64,000 nucleotides of DNA from Pedobacter psychrodurus (GCF_004331735.1 NZ_SJSO01000006.1:186001-250000); one strand, 5' to 3'; positions 53,573 through 61,127 are shown, counted from the stretch's first letter. Translations and numbers: made by a program. The notes: generated by a model not told the origin, from the letters alone.

Positions 53573-54181
53573 TTATTCCACCACAAAAACCTCTGCCAAA
53601 GGATTAAATAAATACAATCGTTTATCATCCAAACAGATACAACGGTAGCGTTTTCTAATCCGTTCGCCTTTGGTAAAACGCCTGCCATCTTTGATTTTAA
53701 AAGTGGTATTGATGGGCAATTGCTCTAAATGTAAGGTCTCCGTTTTATTACTATCATACTTTTTTAAAGCACGCGATAAATGCAGATCGGAACAGCTTGA
53801 GGCTGCCGGATTAGACATATAATTATCAATCGCTTTGTGGATATCATCAGGAAAGATCTTCATATCAAAAAAGGGAATCATCATGCGCTGGAAGTTCTTC
53901 TTCCACTCTGTGCCATGCGGTTTTACCTTATTCTTAAAATCGTTCCAGGTGAGTAAATGTGCAAACTCGTGTACTGTGGTAACCAGAAAAGCATAATGGT
54001 TGAGATTGAAATTTACCGAAATGCGATGGCCTTTGTCTTGATAAGGATGGCGGTAATCGCCCAGTTTTGTAGAACGGGTTTTGGCTATCTTAAATTCGCA
54101 TTGAAAATAATCTATCCATTTTGCAATTAGCGGCGCCGCTGGTTCGGGCATATACTGCGCTAAAACTTTAACCTTTTCCAC
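53573..54181 (-). CDS. SprT-like zinc metalloprotease domain protein
   Basis: This 202-residue protein has the SprT motif VTTVHEFAHLLTW with H71-E72-xx-H75 as zinc ligands and catalytic Glu. The C-terminal part (ERIRKRYRCICLDDKRLYL) contains Cys that could form a zinc ribbon-like element. SprT-like domains are related to SPRTN proteases; the bacterial role is unclear. The GxxExxY gene upstream is separated by an inverted-repeat region. Confidence 0.88.
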   Translation of the reverse strand: MEKVKVLAQYMPEPAAPLIAKWIDYFQCEFKIAKTRSTKLGDYRHPYQDKGHRISVNFNLNHYAFLVTTVHEFAHLLTWNDFKNKVKPHGTEWKKNFQRMMIPFFDMKIFPDDIHKAIDNYMSNPAASSCSDLHLSRALKKYDSNKTETLHLEQLPINTTFKIKDGRRFTKGERIRKRYRCICLDDKRLYLFNPLAEVFVVE

Positions 54182-54210
54182 GGATGCTAAGATAAATAAT
54201 TTTAAGGTTT

Positions 54211-54312
54211 AACCACAAAGGGCACAAAGTTTTACACAGAGAAAACAGAATCTTCCTATAGCTCTTTTTAACCACAGAGTGAACTGAGTTTGCACAGAGA
54301 AAGCAGAGGTAA
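54211..54312. repeat. ACCACAGAG repeat, left flank of the GxxExxY gene
   Basis: Two related units start at 54211 (AACCACAAAG...TTTACACAGAGAAAACAGAA) and at 54270 (AACCACAGAG...GCACAGAGAAAGCAGAGG). The second is mirrored at 54697-54739 on the other side of the GxxExxY gene. The gene stop lies three bases beyond the unit. Confidence 0.7.
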
Positions 54313-54314
54313 TT

Positions 54315-54692
54315 TCAATATCCATTTACAACCCGCTTAATTCCATCTTTTAATCTTAAAACATTAAAATTCATTAATAACCCGAATCTATATCCACCTA
54401 ATTTTATATAGGTTAACGTTTGTGCAAGATGAATATCATTTAGGGAATCTATACTTTTCAATTCTAAAACCAGTCTATTCTCAACCAAGATATCAATTCG
54501 ATAACCACAATCCAACCTTACATCTTCAAATCGCAGGGGCATTATTTTTTCTTTTTCAACTTGAAAACCTGCCTTATCAATCTTATAAAACAAACATTCT
54601 TTATAAGCACTCTCTAGCAAACCTGGCCCGAGAGCTGTATGAACATCTATAGCCAATCCAATAATGGTTCTTGTTAATAAATCTTCTTTCAT
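54315..54692 (-). CDS. GxxExxY protein
   Basis: The 125-residue protein has the signature LGPGLLESAYKECL with G24, E27 and Y30, then a PD-(D/E)xK-like beta core (RLDCGYRIDILVENRLVLELKS) and the tail LLMNFNVLRLKDGIKRV. The family is widespread and of unknown function, with a possible nuclease-like fold (D and ExK present). It is enclosed by an imperfect inverted repeat of ACCACAGAG type on both sides, as if the gene were cargo of a small palindromic element. Confidence 0.9.
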   Translation of the reverse strand: MKEDLLTRTIIGLAIDVHTALGPGLLESAYKECLFYKIDKAGFQVEKEKIMPLRFEDVRLDCGYRIDILVENRLVLELKSIDSLNDIHLAQTLTYIKLGGYRFGLLMNFNVLRLKDGIKRVVNGY

Positions 54693-54696
54693 AAAG

Positions 54697-54739
54697 CTTT
54701 GTGTTCTCTGTGCCTTACCTCTGTTTTCTCTGTGGTTAA
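54697..54739. repeat. ACCACAGAG repeat, right flank of the GxxExxY gene
   Basis: The minus strand reads TTTTAACCACAGAGAAAACA, then GAGGTAAGGCACAGAGAACA, then CAAAGC. It shares the 14-mer TTTTAACCACAGAG and the 10-mer GCACAGAGAA with the left flank, in inverted orientation. Confidence 0.7.
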
Positions 54740-54745
54740 AACATC

Positions 54746-57013
54746 TTATTCTTCGGATGGAAACAACGATGCCAGCACCAATTTAATCTCACCAAAAGAA
54801 TAGTCTTTCCCTAAAAACTCCCTTATCGTCGCCATCGATTTTGTTTTCTGGCTCTCCACCGCATCGGTAATGTTTTTGATTTTATTGGCTTTTACCAGTT
54901 TGGTTACATCCAATTGTTGTGTAGAAACATAATAGGCCAAATGTCCCTCAATGGTACCGACAGAAAAACCACGTTCTTTTGCAATTTCTTCTATGGTTTT
55001 CCCTTGCTCATAAAGTTCGAAGCTCACCAGCTTGGTATCAATCTTTGACTCTTTTTTCTTTTTCTCTACTGCAGATTTCACTTTTAATACCTCTCCTTTT
55101 AGCTGAATGGCTTTCTGAAGTTGATTATTTCTTTCAACCGTATTTAACAGTGCATCGGTATCGGCTTTGCTAAACTCTTTTCCGGCAATAAGCGCTTGCA
55201 ATAATGCTTTGCTTTTATGCATTTTTTTCAATTGCTCATACACCAAAATTTCGAGTTCTAACAGTTCTGTAACATAGGTTTTAATCTGCTTTTCTTCTTT
55301 TATCGCTTCAATTTGGGCTAAGAAACGATCTGAAATTTCCTTAACTAAAGGATTAAAATATTTTAATGCCGCCTCTACCCTTTTCGATACATTAAATAAA
55401 GTGTGTTCGGTTTGCTGTGCGAAAAGATTTTTCAGCTGATTAACAAATGTATCGGCTGTGGCGGTTATTTTTTGAAAGTCGGTATAAACGGTATCAGTCC
55501 AATCTTCGTGCTTTTGTTTGGTCGATTTTTCGCTTTTATCAAAGGTTTGACGGTGTTCTTTTAGATAATAGCGAATCAAATTCAGGTCAAATGCAGCAAA
55601 CAGATAACTGCGGATAAAAGTATAACTTTCTATGCTGATCTGCTCGTTCAGCACTTCCGATGGCAGTTTTGTTTTAGAGAAATAGTGTACATTCTGATCC
55701 TGTTGCAAACCACTATCGCGCAGGTGAGAAGTTAAAACCAAACCTTTTAACGAGCGTAAACGCGATAAGGCCACATAAGCCTGGCCAGGCGCAAAAGCAT
55801 CACCAACATCAATAATGGCTTTATCAAAAGTTAAACCCTGACTTTTATGTACTGTGATTGCCCAAGCTAGTTTTATGGGATATTGGATAAACGAACCAGC
55901 TACGTTTTCCTTAATTTCGTTGGTTGCTTCGTCTAATTTATATTTTACATTCTCCCAGGTGTAGGGCGAAATCTGGATCACTACTTTGTCTTCGGGCAGT
56001 TCAATTTCAACTACATCCTTTTCAATATGGTGCACCACACCAATCTTACCATTGTAATACCGCTTTTCGGCAGTCATGTCATTTTTAATGAACATCACCT
56101 GCGCACCAACCTTTAACTCCAAACTTTTATCATTTGGATAAGCATACTCATTAAATTCCCCCTGAACCTTTGCATCAAAGAAATAGGATTTGGTTTTCAG
56201 CTGGCTTAATCTTTCACGGTTAATGCTATCAGCTTTATTGTTATGGGTGGTTAAAGTGATATAATTTTCATCTGCCGAGGGTTTAAAATCCTGTTTGAAA
56301 TGCTGCCTGAGCAAGGCTGTATCTTCTGCGGTGATTTTGTTGTTCCGCAAGTTGTTCAGCAAATCGATAAATACCGAATCATCCTGACGGTAAATTTTAT
56401 CCAGTTCGATATAAACTGGCGGATTATCATGCAAGGCCAGTGCATCAAAAAAATAAATACTTTTATAAAACTTGGCCATAATGCGCCACTCATCGTTTTT
56501 TACCACAGGGGGCAGCTGATGCAAATCGCCAATAAACAGTAGCTGTACCCCACCAAATGGAAGGTTCCTGTTCCTTCGCACATAACGCAAGGCGAAATCG
56601 ATCGCATCAAGCATATCGGCACGTAACATACTCACCTCGTCAATCACTAGTAATTCTAATTCCTGCAACATGCGGCGTTTATTGCCTTGCATATTTAAAT
56701 GTTTTACCAGTGTTTTGGGCGTATTGAAGTTGAAATTGATATTCTCATTAATCAAAGCTCCTGCCGCATCTGGAAAAAAAGCCCCAAAAGGAAGTTGAAA
56801 AAGCGAATGGATAGTTACTCCTGATGCGTTGATTGCAGCGATACCCGTTGGTGCCACAATTAAGGCTTTTTTGTGTGTAAGTTTAATCAGTTTCCGTAAG
56901 AAAGTTGTTTTACCAGTACCCGCTTTTCCAGTCAAAAAAACGTGTTTTGAGGTATAATTAACAAATTTAGCCGCAATTTCTGCGGGCATAGAAGTTTCTT
57001 CTAAAGTGGGCAT
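54746..57013 (-). CDS. Pif1/RecD-like helicase with C-terminal HTH
   Basis: This 755-residue protein has a superfamily-1 helicase N-terminal region: Walker A GKAGTGKTT (residues 29-37), Q-motif-like region, DEVSMLRADMLDAI (Walker B), GDLHQLPPV and the late WAITVHKSQGLTFDKA and ALSRLRSLKGL. The C-terminal 150 residues form a coiled region followed by a helix-turn-helix (LYEQGKTIEEIAKERGFSVG). It likely unwinds DNA. It is a long single gene divergent from prfC. Confidence 0.92.
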   Translation of the reverse strand: MPTLEETSMPAEIAAKFVNYTSKHVFLTGKAGTGKTTFLRKLIKLTHKKALIVAPTGIAAINASGVTIHSLFQLPFGAFFPDAAGALINENINFNFNTPKTLVKHLNMQGNKRRMLQELELLVIDEVSMLRADMLDAIDFALRYVRRNRNLPFGGVQLLFIGDLHQLPPVVKNDEWRIMAKFYKSIYFFDALALHDNPPVYIELDKIYRQDDSVFIDLLNNLRNNKITAEDTALLRQHFKQDFKPSADENYITLTTHNNKADSINRERLSQLKTKSYFFDAKVQGEFNEYAYPNDKSLELKVGAQVMFIKNDMTAEKRYYNGKIGVVHHIEKDVVEIELPEDKVVIQISPYTWENVKYKLDEATNEIKENVAGSFIQYPIKLAWAITVHKSQGLTFDKAIIDVGDAFAPGQAYVALSRLRSLKGLVLTSHLRDSGLQQDQNVHYFSKTKLPSEVLNEQISIESYTFIRSYLFAAFDLNLIRYYLKEHRQTFDKSEKSTKQKHEDWTDTVYTDFQKITATADTFVNQLKNLFAQQTEHTLFNVSKRVEAALKYFNPLVKEISDRFLAQIEAIKEEKQIKTYVTELLELEILVYEQLKKMHKSKALLQALIAGKEFSKADTDALLNTVERNNQLQKAIQLKGEVLKVKSAVEKKKKESKIDTKLVSFELYEQGKTIEEIAKERGFSVGTIEGHLAYYVSTQQLDVTKLVKANKIKNITDAVESQKTKSMATIREFLGKDYSFGEIKLVLASLFPSEE

Positions 57014-57148
57014 CGGCAGTAAAATTTTAGTTTACAATAAACGGAGGGATGAATAAAGCTAAACATTTTAGCACAAAATTAAACAATCATTGCTAAGAAA
57101 TTTTCATTTTTGATCGATAATTTTAAGTTTAAGCCAACAGCTTCACCA

Positions 57149-57179
57149 AAGAAGTCAAGTTTTAAAAACTTGACTTCTT
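57149..57179. repeat. 15-bp perfect palindrome with TTTT/AAAA centre
   Basis: AAGAAGTCAAGTTTT and AAAACTTGACTTCTT are perfect arms with one A between them, matching the design of 35859 and 38276. Confidence 0.8.
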
Positions 57180-57299
57180 GAAATTTTTCGTAATAACATC
57201 ACTACATTAACAAAATAACCACTTTCACTGCTTTTCAAAATATCCAGTCCCACAATAAAACAATACAACAACCTAACAATTAATGATAAAGCTTTTTCT

Positions 57300-57307
57300 T
57301 ATCTTTG
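57300..57307 (+). promoter_or_regulatory. -7 box TATCTTTG of prfC
   Basis: TATCTTTG lies 88 bases before the prfC ATG and seven bases before an upstream ATG at 57315. Confidence 0.5.
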
Positions 57308-57312
57308 CGGCC

Positions 57313-57372
57313 TGATGAAACAACAATATTCAAATCTTATCGCTGTTAAATTCCTTTAACAAGGTTTCATCA
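57313..57372 (+). promoter_or_regulatory. prfC leader: 14-codon uORF inside an inverted repeat
   Basis: An ATG at 57315 opens a 14-codon frame (MKQQYSNLIAVKFL) ending with TAA at 57357-57359. It is enclosed by TGATGAAAC (57313-57321) and GTTTCATCA (57364-57372), perfect 9-bp inverted arms. Such a layout could couple termination at the uORF stop to release-factor levels; this is inference. Confidence 0.4.
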
Positions 57373-57395
57373 CCTTTTACACCCAAAATTTTATT

Positions 57396-58979
57396 ATGCT
57401 TAACCCTGAAATAGAAAAACGTAAAACCTTTGCCATTATTAGTCACCCCGATGCGGGCAAAACCACGCTGACAGAAAAATTTCTGCTTTTTGGTGGAGCA
57501 ATTAACACTGCTGGTGCGGTAAAAAGGAACAAAGCGAACCAAAGTAATACCTCCGATTTTATGGAGATCGAAAAGCAGCGTGGTATTTCTGTGGCAACTT
57601 CGGTTATGGGTTTCGAATACAGTGGCAAACGCATTAATATTTTAGATACGCCTGGTCACAAGGATTTCGCCGAAGATACCTACAGAACTTTATCGGCTGT
57701 AGATAGCGTAATCCTGGTAGTAGACTGTGTAAAGGGTGTAGAGGAACAGACAGAGAAACTAATGTCGGTTTGCCGGATGCGTAACACGCCTGTAATCATT
57801 TTTATCAACAAAATGGACCGTGAGGGTAAAGAGGCTTACGATTTACTAGATGAAATTGAAGAAAAACTAAACATCAGCCTATGCCCGCTTTCATGGCCTA
57901 TTGGTCAGGGACACACTTTTAAAGGTGTTTACAGCATTTACAATAAACATTTAAATTTATTCAATTCTGATAAAACCAAAGTAACCGATTCGGTTGTGGC
58001 GGCAAGTGATTTAAATGATCCATCTTTATTAAACTACTTAAAAGAAAACGAAATCAATGCTCTGAAAGATGATGTTGAATTGGTTAACGGCATCTATGGT
58101 AACATTGATAAGGATTTATATACCGATGGTTTAGTTGCGCCTGTATTTTTTGGCAGTGCCATTAACAACTTCGGGATAAAGGAACTTTTAGATACATTTA
58201 TTGATATCGCTCCTAGTCCTAGACATAGGGAAGCAGAAGAACGTGATGTATTGGTTGAAGAGAAAAATTTCAGTGGGTTCGTGTTTAAGATCCACGCCAA
58301 CTTAGACCCGAAACACCGCGACAGAATTGCCTTTTTAAGAATTTGTTCAGGTAAATTTGAACGCAATAAATTTTATTACCATACCCGTCAGGATAAGAAA
58401 CTGAAGTTCTCTAATCCGATGGATTTTATGGCAAACGAAAAAAGCATTGTTGAAGAAGCCTGGCCAGGCGACGTGGTGGGCCTATATGATAGCGGTAACT
58501 TTAAAATCGGCGATACTTTAACCGAAGGTGAAAAACTGCAGTTTAAAGGAATCCCTAGTTTCTCTCCATCTATTTTTAAAGAGGTCGAAAATATGGACCC
58601 AATGCGCACCAAACAATTGGAAAAAGGCATTGAGCAGTTGACCGATGAAGGTGTTGCGCAGTTATTCGTGATGCAGCCCGGAAACAGGAAAGTGATCGGT
58701 GCGGTTGGTGAGCTTCAGTTCGAGGTAATCAATTTCAGGTTAGAACACGAATATGGTGCCAAATGTCGTTTCCGTACCTTGAGTTATACCCGATCGAGCT
58801 GGGTAACTTCTACCGACAGAAAGAAACTGGATGAATTTGTAAAACGTAAACAACAGCACATCGGTTTCGATAAAGAAGCTAACCCAGTTTATTTGGCCGA
58901 TAGCGAATACATGATTAATTTAACAAAACAGGACTATCCTGATATTGATTTCCATAAAACCAGCGAGTTTAAGAGTTAA
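57396..58979 (+). CDS. prfC: Peptide chain release factor 3
   Basis: This 527-residue translational GTPase is standard-length RF3. G1 is SHPDAGKTT (about residue 17-25), the switch segment [12 protein letters not shown] follows, G3 is DTPGHKDF and G4 is NKMDRE. The RF3 C-terminal domains end [21 protein letters not shown]. It recycles class-1 release factors. It is not part of the adjacent RNA-repair locus by strand or spacing, but its leader is unusual. Confidence 0.96.
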   Translation: MLNPEIEKRKTFAIISHPDAGKTTLTEKFLLFGGAINTAGAVKRNKANQSNTSDFMEIEKQRGISVATSVMGFEYSGKRINILDTPGHKDFAEDTYRTLSAVDSVILVVDCVKGVEEQTEKLMSVCRMRNTPVIIFINKMDREGKEAYDLLDEIEEKLNISLCPLSWPIGQGHTFKGVYSIYNKHLNLFNSDKTKVTDSVVAASDLNDPSLLNYLKENEINALKDDVELVNGIYGNIDKDLYTDGLVAPVFFGSAINNFGIKELLDTFIDIAPSPRHREAEERDVLVEEKNFSGFVFKIHANLDPKHRDRIAFLRICSGKFERNKFYYHTRQDKKLKFSNPMDFMANEKSIVEEAWPGDVVGLYDSGNFKIGDTLTEGEKLQFKGIPSFSPSIFKEVENMDPMRTKQLEKGIEQLTDEGVAQLFVMQPGNRKVIGAVGELQFEVINFRLEHEYGAKCRFRTLSYTRSSWVTSTDRKKLDEFVKRKQQHIGFDKEANPVYLADSEYMINLTKQDYPDIDFHKTSEFKS

Positions 58980-58997
58980 AATTGAATGAGGGAATGA

Positions 58998-59045
58998 TTG
59001 AATGAGAGAATTTATTAGCACAGTTGCCAATATTCTCTCATTCAA
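58998..59045. repeat. Intergenic hairpin of the GAATGAG family
   Basis: TTGAATGAGAGAAT (58998-59011) and ATTCTCTCATTCAA (59032-59045) are perfect 14-bp inverted arms, followed by AATTCAATCATT. It relates to 4530-4570 and separates the convergent prfC and WYL genes. Confidence 0.7.
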
Positions 59046-59052
59046 AATTCAA

Positions 59053-60087
59053 TCATTTAATATCTACCTCCTCCTTAGTCTTATATTGGTTAAAAGTCCA
59101 TTCTAGCCGTCTTTTAATTTTTGAGATCAACAATCGCGGTGAAAGCACTTTAACACATTCTCCAAAGCCTAAAATTTCGCGTTCCAGTTCATAATTTAAT
59201 ACCACATCGATCCTAAAAGTTGTTGTTTTTTCGTTCTTACTTAATACCACCTGCGATTGATGCATTGGTTTCGTAACCACATAAGGCGCATGATCGTTTG
59301 TAAATTCGAGGATCACTTTCTGCGCACGATCTCGTTCATTTTTCGTTACACCGATCAGATCTTCATAATACCGATCGAAATCTACCCCTTGGTATACAAC
59401 AAACTCTTCATTAGGCAGTTCCTGAAATTCTACAATCCGATCTAAAGCAAGGTTCAATATTCCAGGCCGCTTTTTTGCTTTACAGATCAAAAACCATCTG
59501 TTTCTGTACTCTTTTAATAGATACGGAAAATAAATGGCCTGTTGCGATTGTTGTGCCTTGAAAGATTTATATTCAATCAATAGCGACCGTTTATTCAAAA
59601 CCGCTTGATACAATGGTGGAATGCATTCTAAACCTTTAACCAGTTTATTGCTTTCCAGCTGGATATTATTACCACTTTGTTTGGTTGATTTGTATAGGTT
59701 ATTTTCTAAACGGGCAATCATATCGCTCATTTCGTCGAAATAATTAAAGGCATTAAACTGCTTCAGTACGCCAACAATTTCTTTCATTTTATCTACATCG
59801 GCATTATTGATTGGGGCTTTAGTTATACTGAAACCCAGGTCTTCGTAAGCGTAAAAACGTTTATCCTTCACTACGATTGGTGCATTGTAGCCAAGCTTGT
59901 CACTCCGCATCAGTTGGATATCCGCCTGGATCGTCCTCTTGCTCACCCCCGTGGTAATTCCTTCCAGTTCATATAAGGTTTCTGATACTTTTTCGATAAT
60001 ATCTTCTAATGTCCATTTACGGAAACGGTTCTTCAAACAATCGTCGATGGTTTTATACCTGATGAGCGCCAATTTATTTACTGCCAT
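59053..60087 (-). CDS. WYL-domain transcriptional regulator
   Basis: The 344-residue protein has an N-terminal winged-HTH (LEDIIEKVSETLYELEGI and SKRTIQADIQLMR) and a WYL domain (about residues 150-320; LLKEYRNRWFLICKAKKRPG, LALDRIVEFQELP). WYL domains bind nucleotides or nucleic acids and control stress and defence genes. It is divergent from the slipin/rtcB unit with about 1 kb between, suggesting that it senses RNA damage and controls that unit, by analogy with RtcR in Proteobacteria. Palindromes at 60170 and 60271 are candidate operators. Confidence 0.93.
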   Translation of the reverse strand: MAVNKLALIRYKTIDDCLKNRFRKWTLEDIIEKVSETLYELEGITTGVSKRTIQADIQLMRSDKLGYNAPIVVKDKRFYAYEDLGFSITKAPINNADVDKMKEIVGVLKQFNAFNYFDEMSDMIARLENNLYKSTKQSGNNIQLESNKLVKGLECIPPLYQAVLNKRSLLIEYKSFKAQQSQQAIYFPYLLKEYRNRWFLICKAKKRPGILNLALDRIVEFQELPNEEFVVYQGVDFDRYYEDLIGVTKNERDRAQKVILEFTNDHAPYVVTKPMHQSQVVLSKNEKTTTFRIDVVLNYELEREILGFGECVKVLSPRLLISKIKRRLEWTFNQYKTKEEVDIK

Positions 60088-60169
60088 TTTTAATCAATTT
60101 GGTTTTCAAGCTAAAATCTGATCGAAAAGCTTACCTAAATATAAGAAAGCATTTATCATCTACGCAATA

Positions 60170-60183
60170 CAATTGCGCAATTG
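60170..60183. promoter_or_regulatory. Palindrome between WYL regulator and RNA-repair unit
   Basis: CAATTGCGCAATTG is a perfect 14-bp palindrome set within TTATCA...TGATAA, 83 bases before the WYL start. It is a candidate autoregulatory site of the WYL protein. Confidence 0.4.
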
Positions 60184-60270
60184 ATAACAAAAAGAAATAT
60201 TTTTCGGCAAAAATTAAATTTATGAAACTTATTATCAATGACTTATCAGTTTAACAACAAAATAATTTTT

Positions 60271-60293
60271 ACTACGCAAATCAGCCGCGTAGT
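60271..60293. promoter_or_regulatory. Inverted repeat ACTACGC-N9-GCGTAGT
   Basis: Perfect 7-bp arms with a 9-bp spacer. They lie on the side of the slipin/rtcB transcript and could be a regulator site or a short RNA hairpin. Confidence 0.35.
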
Positions 60294-60452
60294 GGTGGTG
60301 GCATCTTTGTAATGTCGCCAGTCGATAAAGTTCTTTGATAAATATTAACAATAACAATCTGATTTATAAAGACAGTTTACTGTTTTAAATGATACGCGCT
60401 CTCAGTTATGCTGCTTCGATTTATTTGGGTAAGCATTTCATTAAAATGAAGC

Positions 60453-60478
60453 CCCTGTTCCGAACATGCGGAACAGGG
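60453..60478. other. Strong 10-bp hairpin in the non-coding region
   Basis: CCCTGTTCCG and CGGAACAGGG are perfect arms with an AACATG loop. No T-run follows on the plus strand, so an RNA structure is more likely than a terminator. Confidence 0.55.
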
Positions 60479-60655
60479 TGATGTTTGTAAAATGTTATCA
60501 CAAATCAGATCAATATAAAGAAATTCCGATGAACAATCGGAATGGCAACACTAAATAAAACTGATCCAATGTTGTGGGTTTCGGAATAGCCCCAAAGTAT
60601 TCGGGCAAATTGCTTAGAATATGCTGATAAGGATTATGATAGATTGTCTAAACAC

Positions 60656-60725
60656 GTTGTGTGTCGTGGGTTCGAATCCCACTTCCGAAATAATTCGGAA
60701 TAACTCAGTAGGTTAGAGTAACAAC
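60656..60725 (+). ncRNA. Circularly permuted tRNA-like element 1
   Basis: The order is anticodon 3' strand GTTGT (60656-60660), 5-nt variable loop GTGTC, T-arm GTGGG-TTCGAAT-CCCAC (60666-60682), acceptor 3' strand TTCCGAA (60683-60689), linker ATAA, acceptor 5' strand TTCGGAA (60694-60700), T8 A9, D-arm ACTC-AGTAGGTTA-GAGT (60703-60719), A26, anticodon 5' strand ACAAC (60721-60725). The acceptor (7 bp), anticodon (5 bp), D (4 bp) and T (5 bp) stems are all perfect, with A14, G15-C48, G18G19 and A21 in place. The RNA ends would fall in the anticodon loop. It lies 5' of the slipin/rtcB genes. Confidence 0.75.
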
Positions 60726-60729
60726 CACC

Positions 60730-60805
60730 AAAATGCAGGTTCGAATCCTGCTTCCAAATGCCACTTGGAATCGCATAAAGGTAATGCAATGGATTTAGGT
60801 TCCAT
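60730..60805 (+). ncRNA. Circularly permuted tRNA-like element 2, anticodon UAG
   Basis: Variable loop AAAAT (60730-60734) is followed by T-arm GCAGG-TTCGAAT-CCTGC (60735-60751), acceptor 3' TTCCAA (60752-60757), a 7-base linker and acceptor 5' TTGGAA (60765-60770). T8 at 60771, D-arm GCAT-AAAGGTA-ATGC (60773-60787), A26 and anticodon arm ATGGA-TTTAGGT-TCCAT (60789-60805) complete it. Spacings match a tRNA exactly; U33, anticodon UAG (Leu), G37 and A15-U48 are present. Here the ends would fall between the anticodon arm and the variable loop. The anticodon arm overlaps the start of a small ORF at 60789. Confidence 0.6.
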
Positions 60806-60944
60806 CTTAAAAGAAGAGCAACTTTTCAAATCGCTCACCAGAATAAGCGTTGCGCAACCGCATTTGGCTTCAAGATTTTTCGAAATTCCAAAAGCAGATC
60901 TGTGTTTTGCTCAGCAAGTATCAACGCAACAAGAAGAGATTTAA
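60789..60944 (+). CDS. Possible 51-residue small protein
   Basis: ATG at 60789 (seven bases after an AAAGG) opens 51 codons ending TAA at 60942-60944. The product begins MDLGSILKEEQLFKSL and contains RFFEIPKADLCFAQQV. The composition is protein-like, but no family is recognised. Its first five codons coincide with the anticodon arm of tRNA-like element 2, so it may be a chance frame. Confidence 0.3.
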   Translation: MDLGSILKEEQLFKSLTRISVAQPHLASRFFEIPKADLCFAQQVSTQQEEI

Positions 60945-61127
60945 AAATCAAAAAAGTTAAATCTAAAAGGCAAAATGTTCTAAAGAGCAGAAGCCCGATT
61001 AGAAAAATTAGTTTCATTTTAAACAAGCTTGATAAACTTTTACTTCCGCAGAAAACAGGTAAATGTTCTTCCGCAACGCTTTTAAAAGAGGAAATAATAA
61101 CAGAAATAAATTTTAAAACCATAAAAC
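60806..61127. other. Leader of the slipin gene, structured
   Basis: Apart from the doubtful small ORF, no gene is supported in 322 bases. AAGCGTTGCG (60845-60854) and CGCAACGCTT (61072-61081) are a perfect 10-bp inverted pair more than 200 bases apart that could fold the leader. A frame at 60902-61147 is Lys/Ser-rich and overlaps the slipin start; it is rejected. Confidence 0.5.

Larger units (their letters stand above)
57014..57395. other. Divergent gap of 382 bases with repeat and prfC leader
   Basis: The gap between the helicase and prfC holds a perfect palindrome (57149-57179), the prfC -7 box (57300-57307) and a possible leader peptide within an inverted repeat (57313-57372). No further gene is supported. 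Confidence 0.65.
60088..60655. other. Structured non-coding region upstream of the tRNA-like elements
   Basis: No gene is supported in 568 bases. It holds a 14-bp palindrome CAATTGCGCAATTG (60170-60183), an inverted repeat ACTACGC...GCGTAGT (60271-60293), a perfect 10-bp hairpin CCCTGTTCCG/CGGAACAGGG (60453-60478) and an 8-bp hairpin ATTCCGAT/ATCGGAAT (60523-60543). A second copy of the acceptor strand TTCGGAATA lies at 60580-60588, and a TATTC...GAATA hairpin at 60598-60621. The leader or promoter of the slipin-rtcB unit is probably here. Confidence 0.65.

Noticed and set aside
57396..58979. prfC as part of the RNA-repair system (as prfH is in some rtcB operons)
   Set aside because: The protein is a standard RF3 GTPase, not PrfH, and the WYL gene lies between in the opposite direction.
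60579..60690. A normal linear tRNA gene with an intron
   Set aside because: The upstream acceptor strand pairs well, but the D-loop lacks GG and no anticodon stem with correct spacing exists; the permuted reading fits far better.
60835..61122. 95-codon minus-strand frame in the slipin leader
   Set aside because: Antisense to the leader, low-complexity Leu/Phe-rich product, no promoter box.
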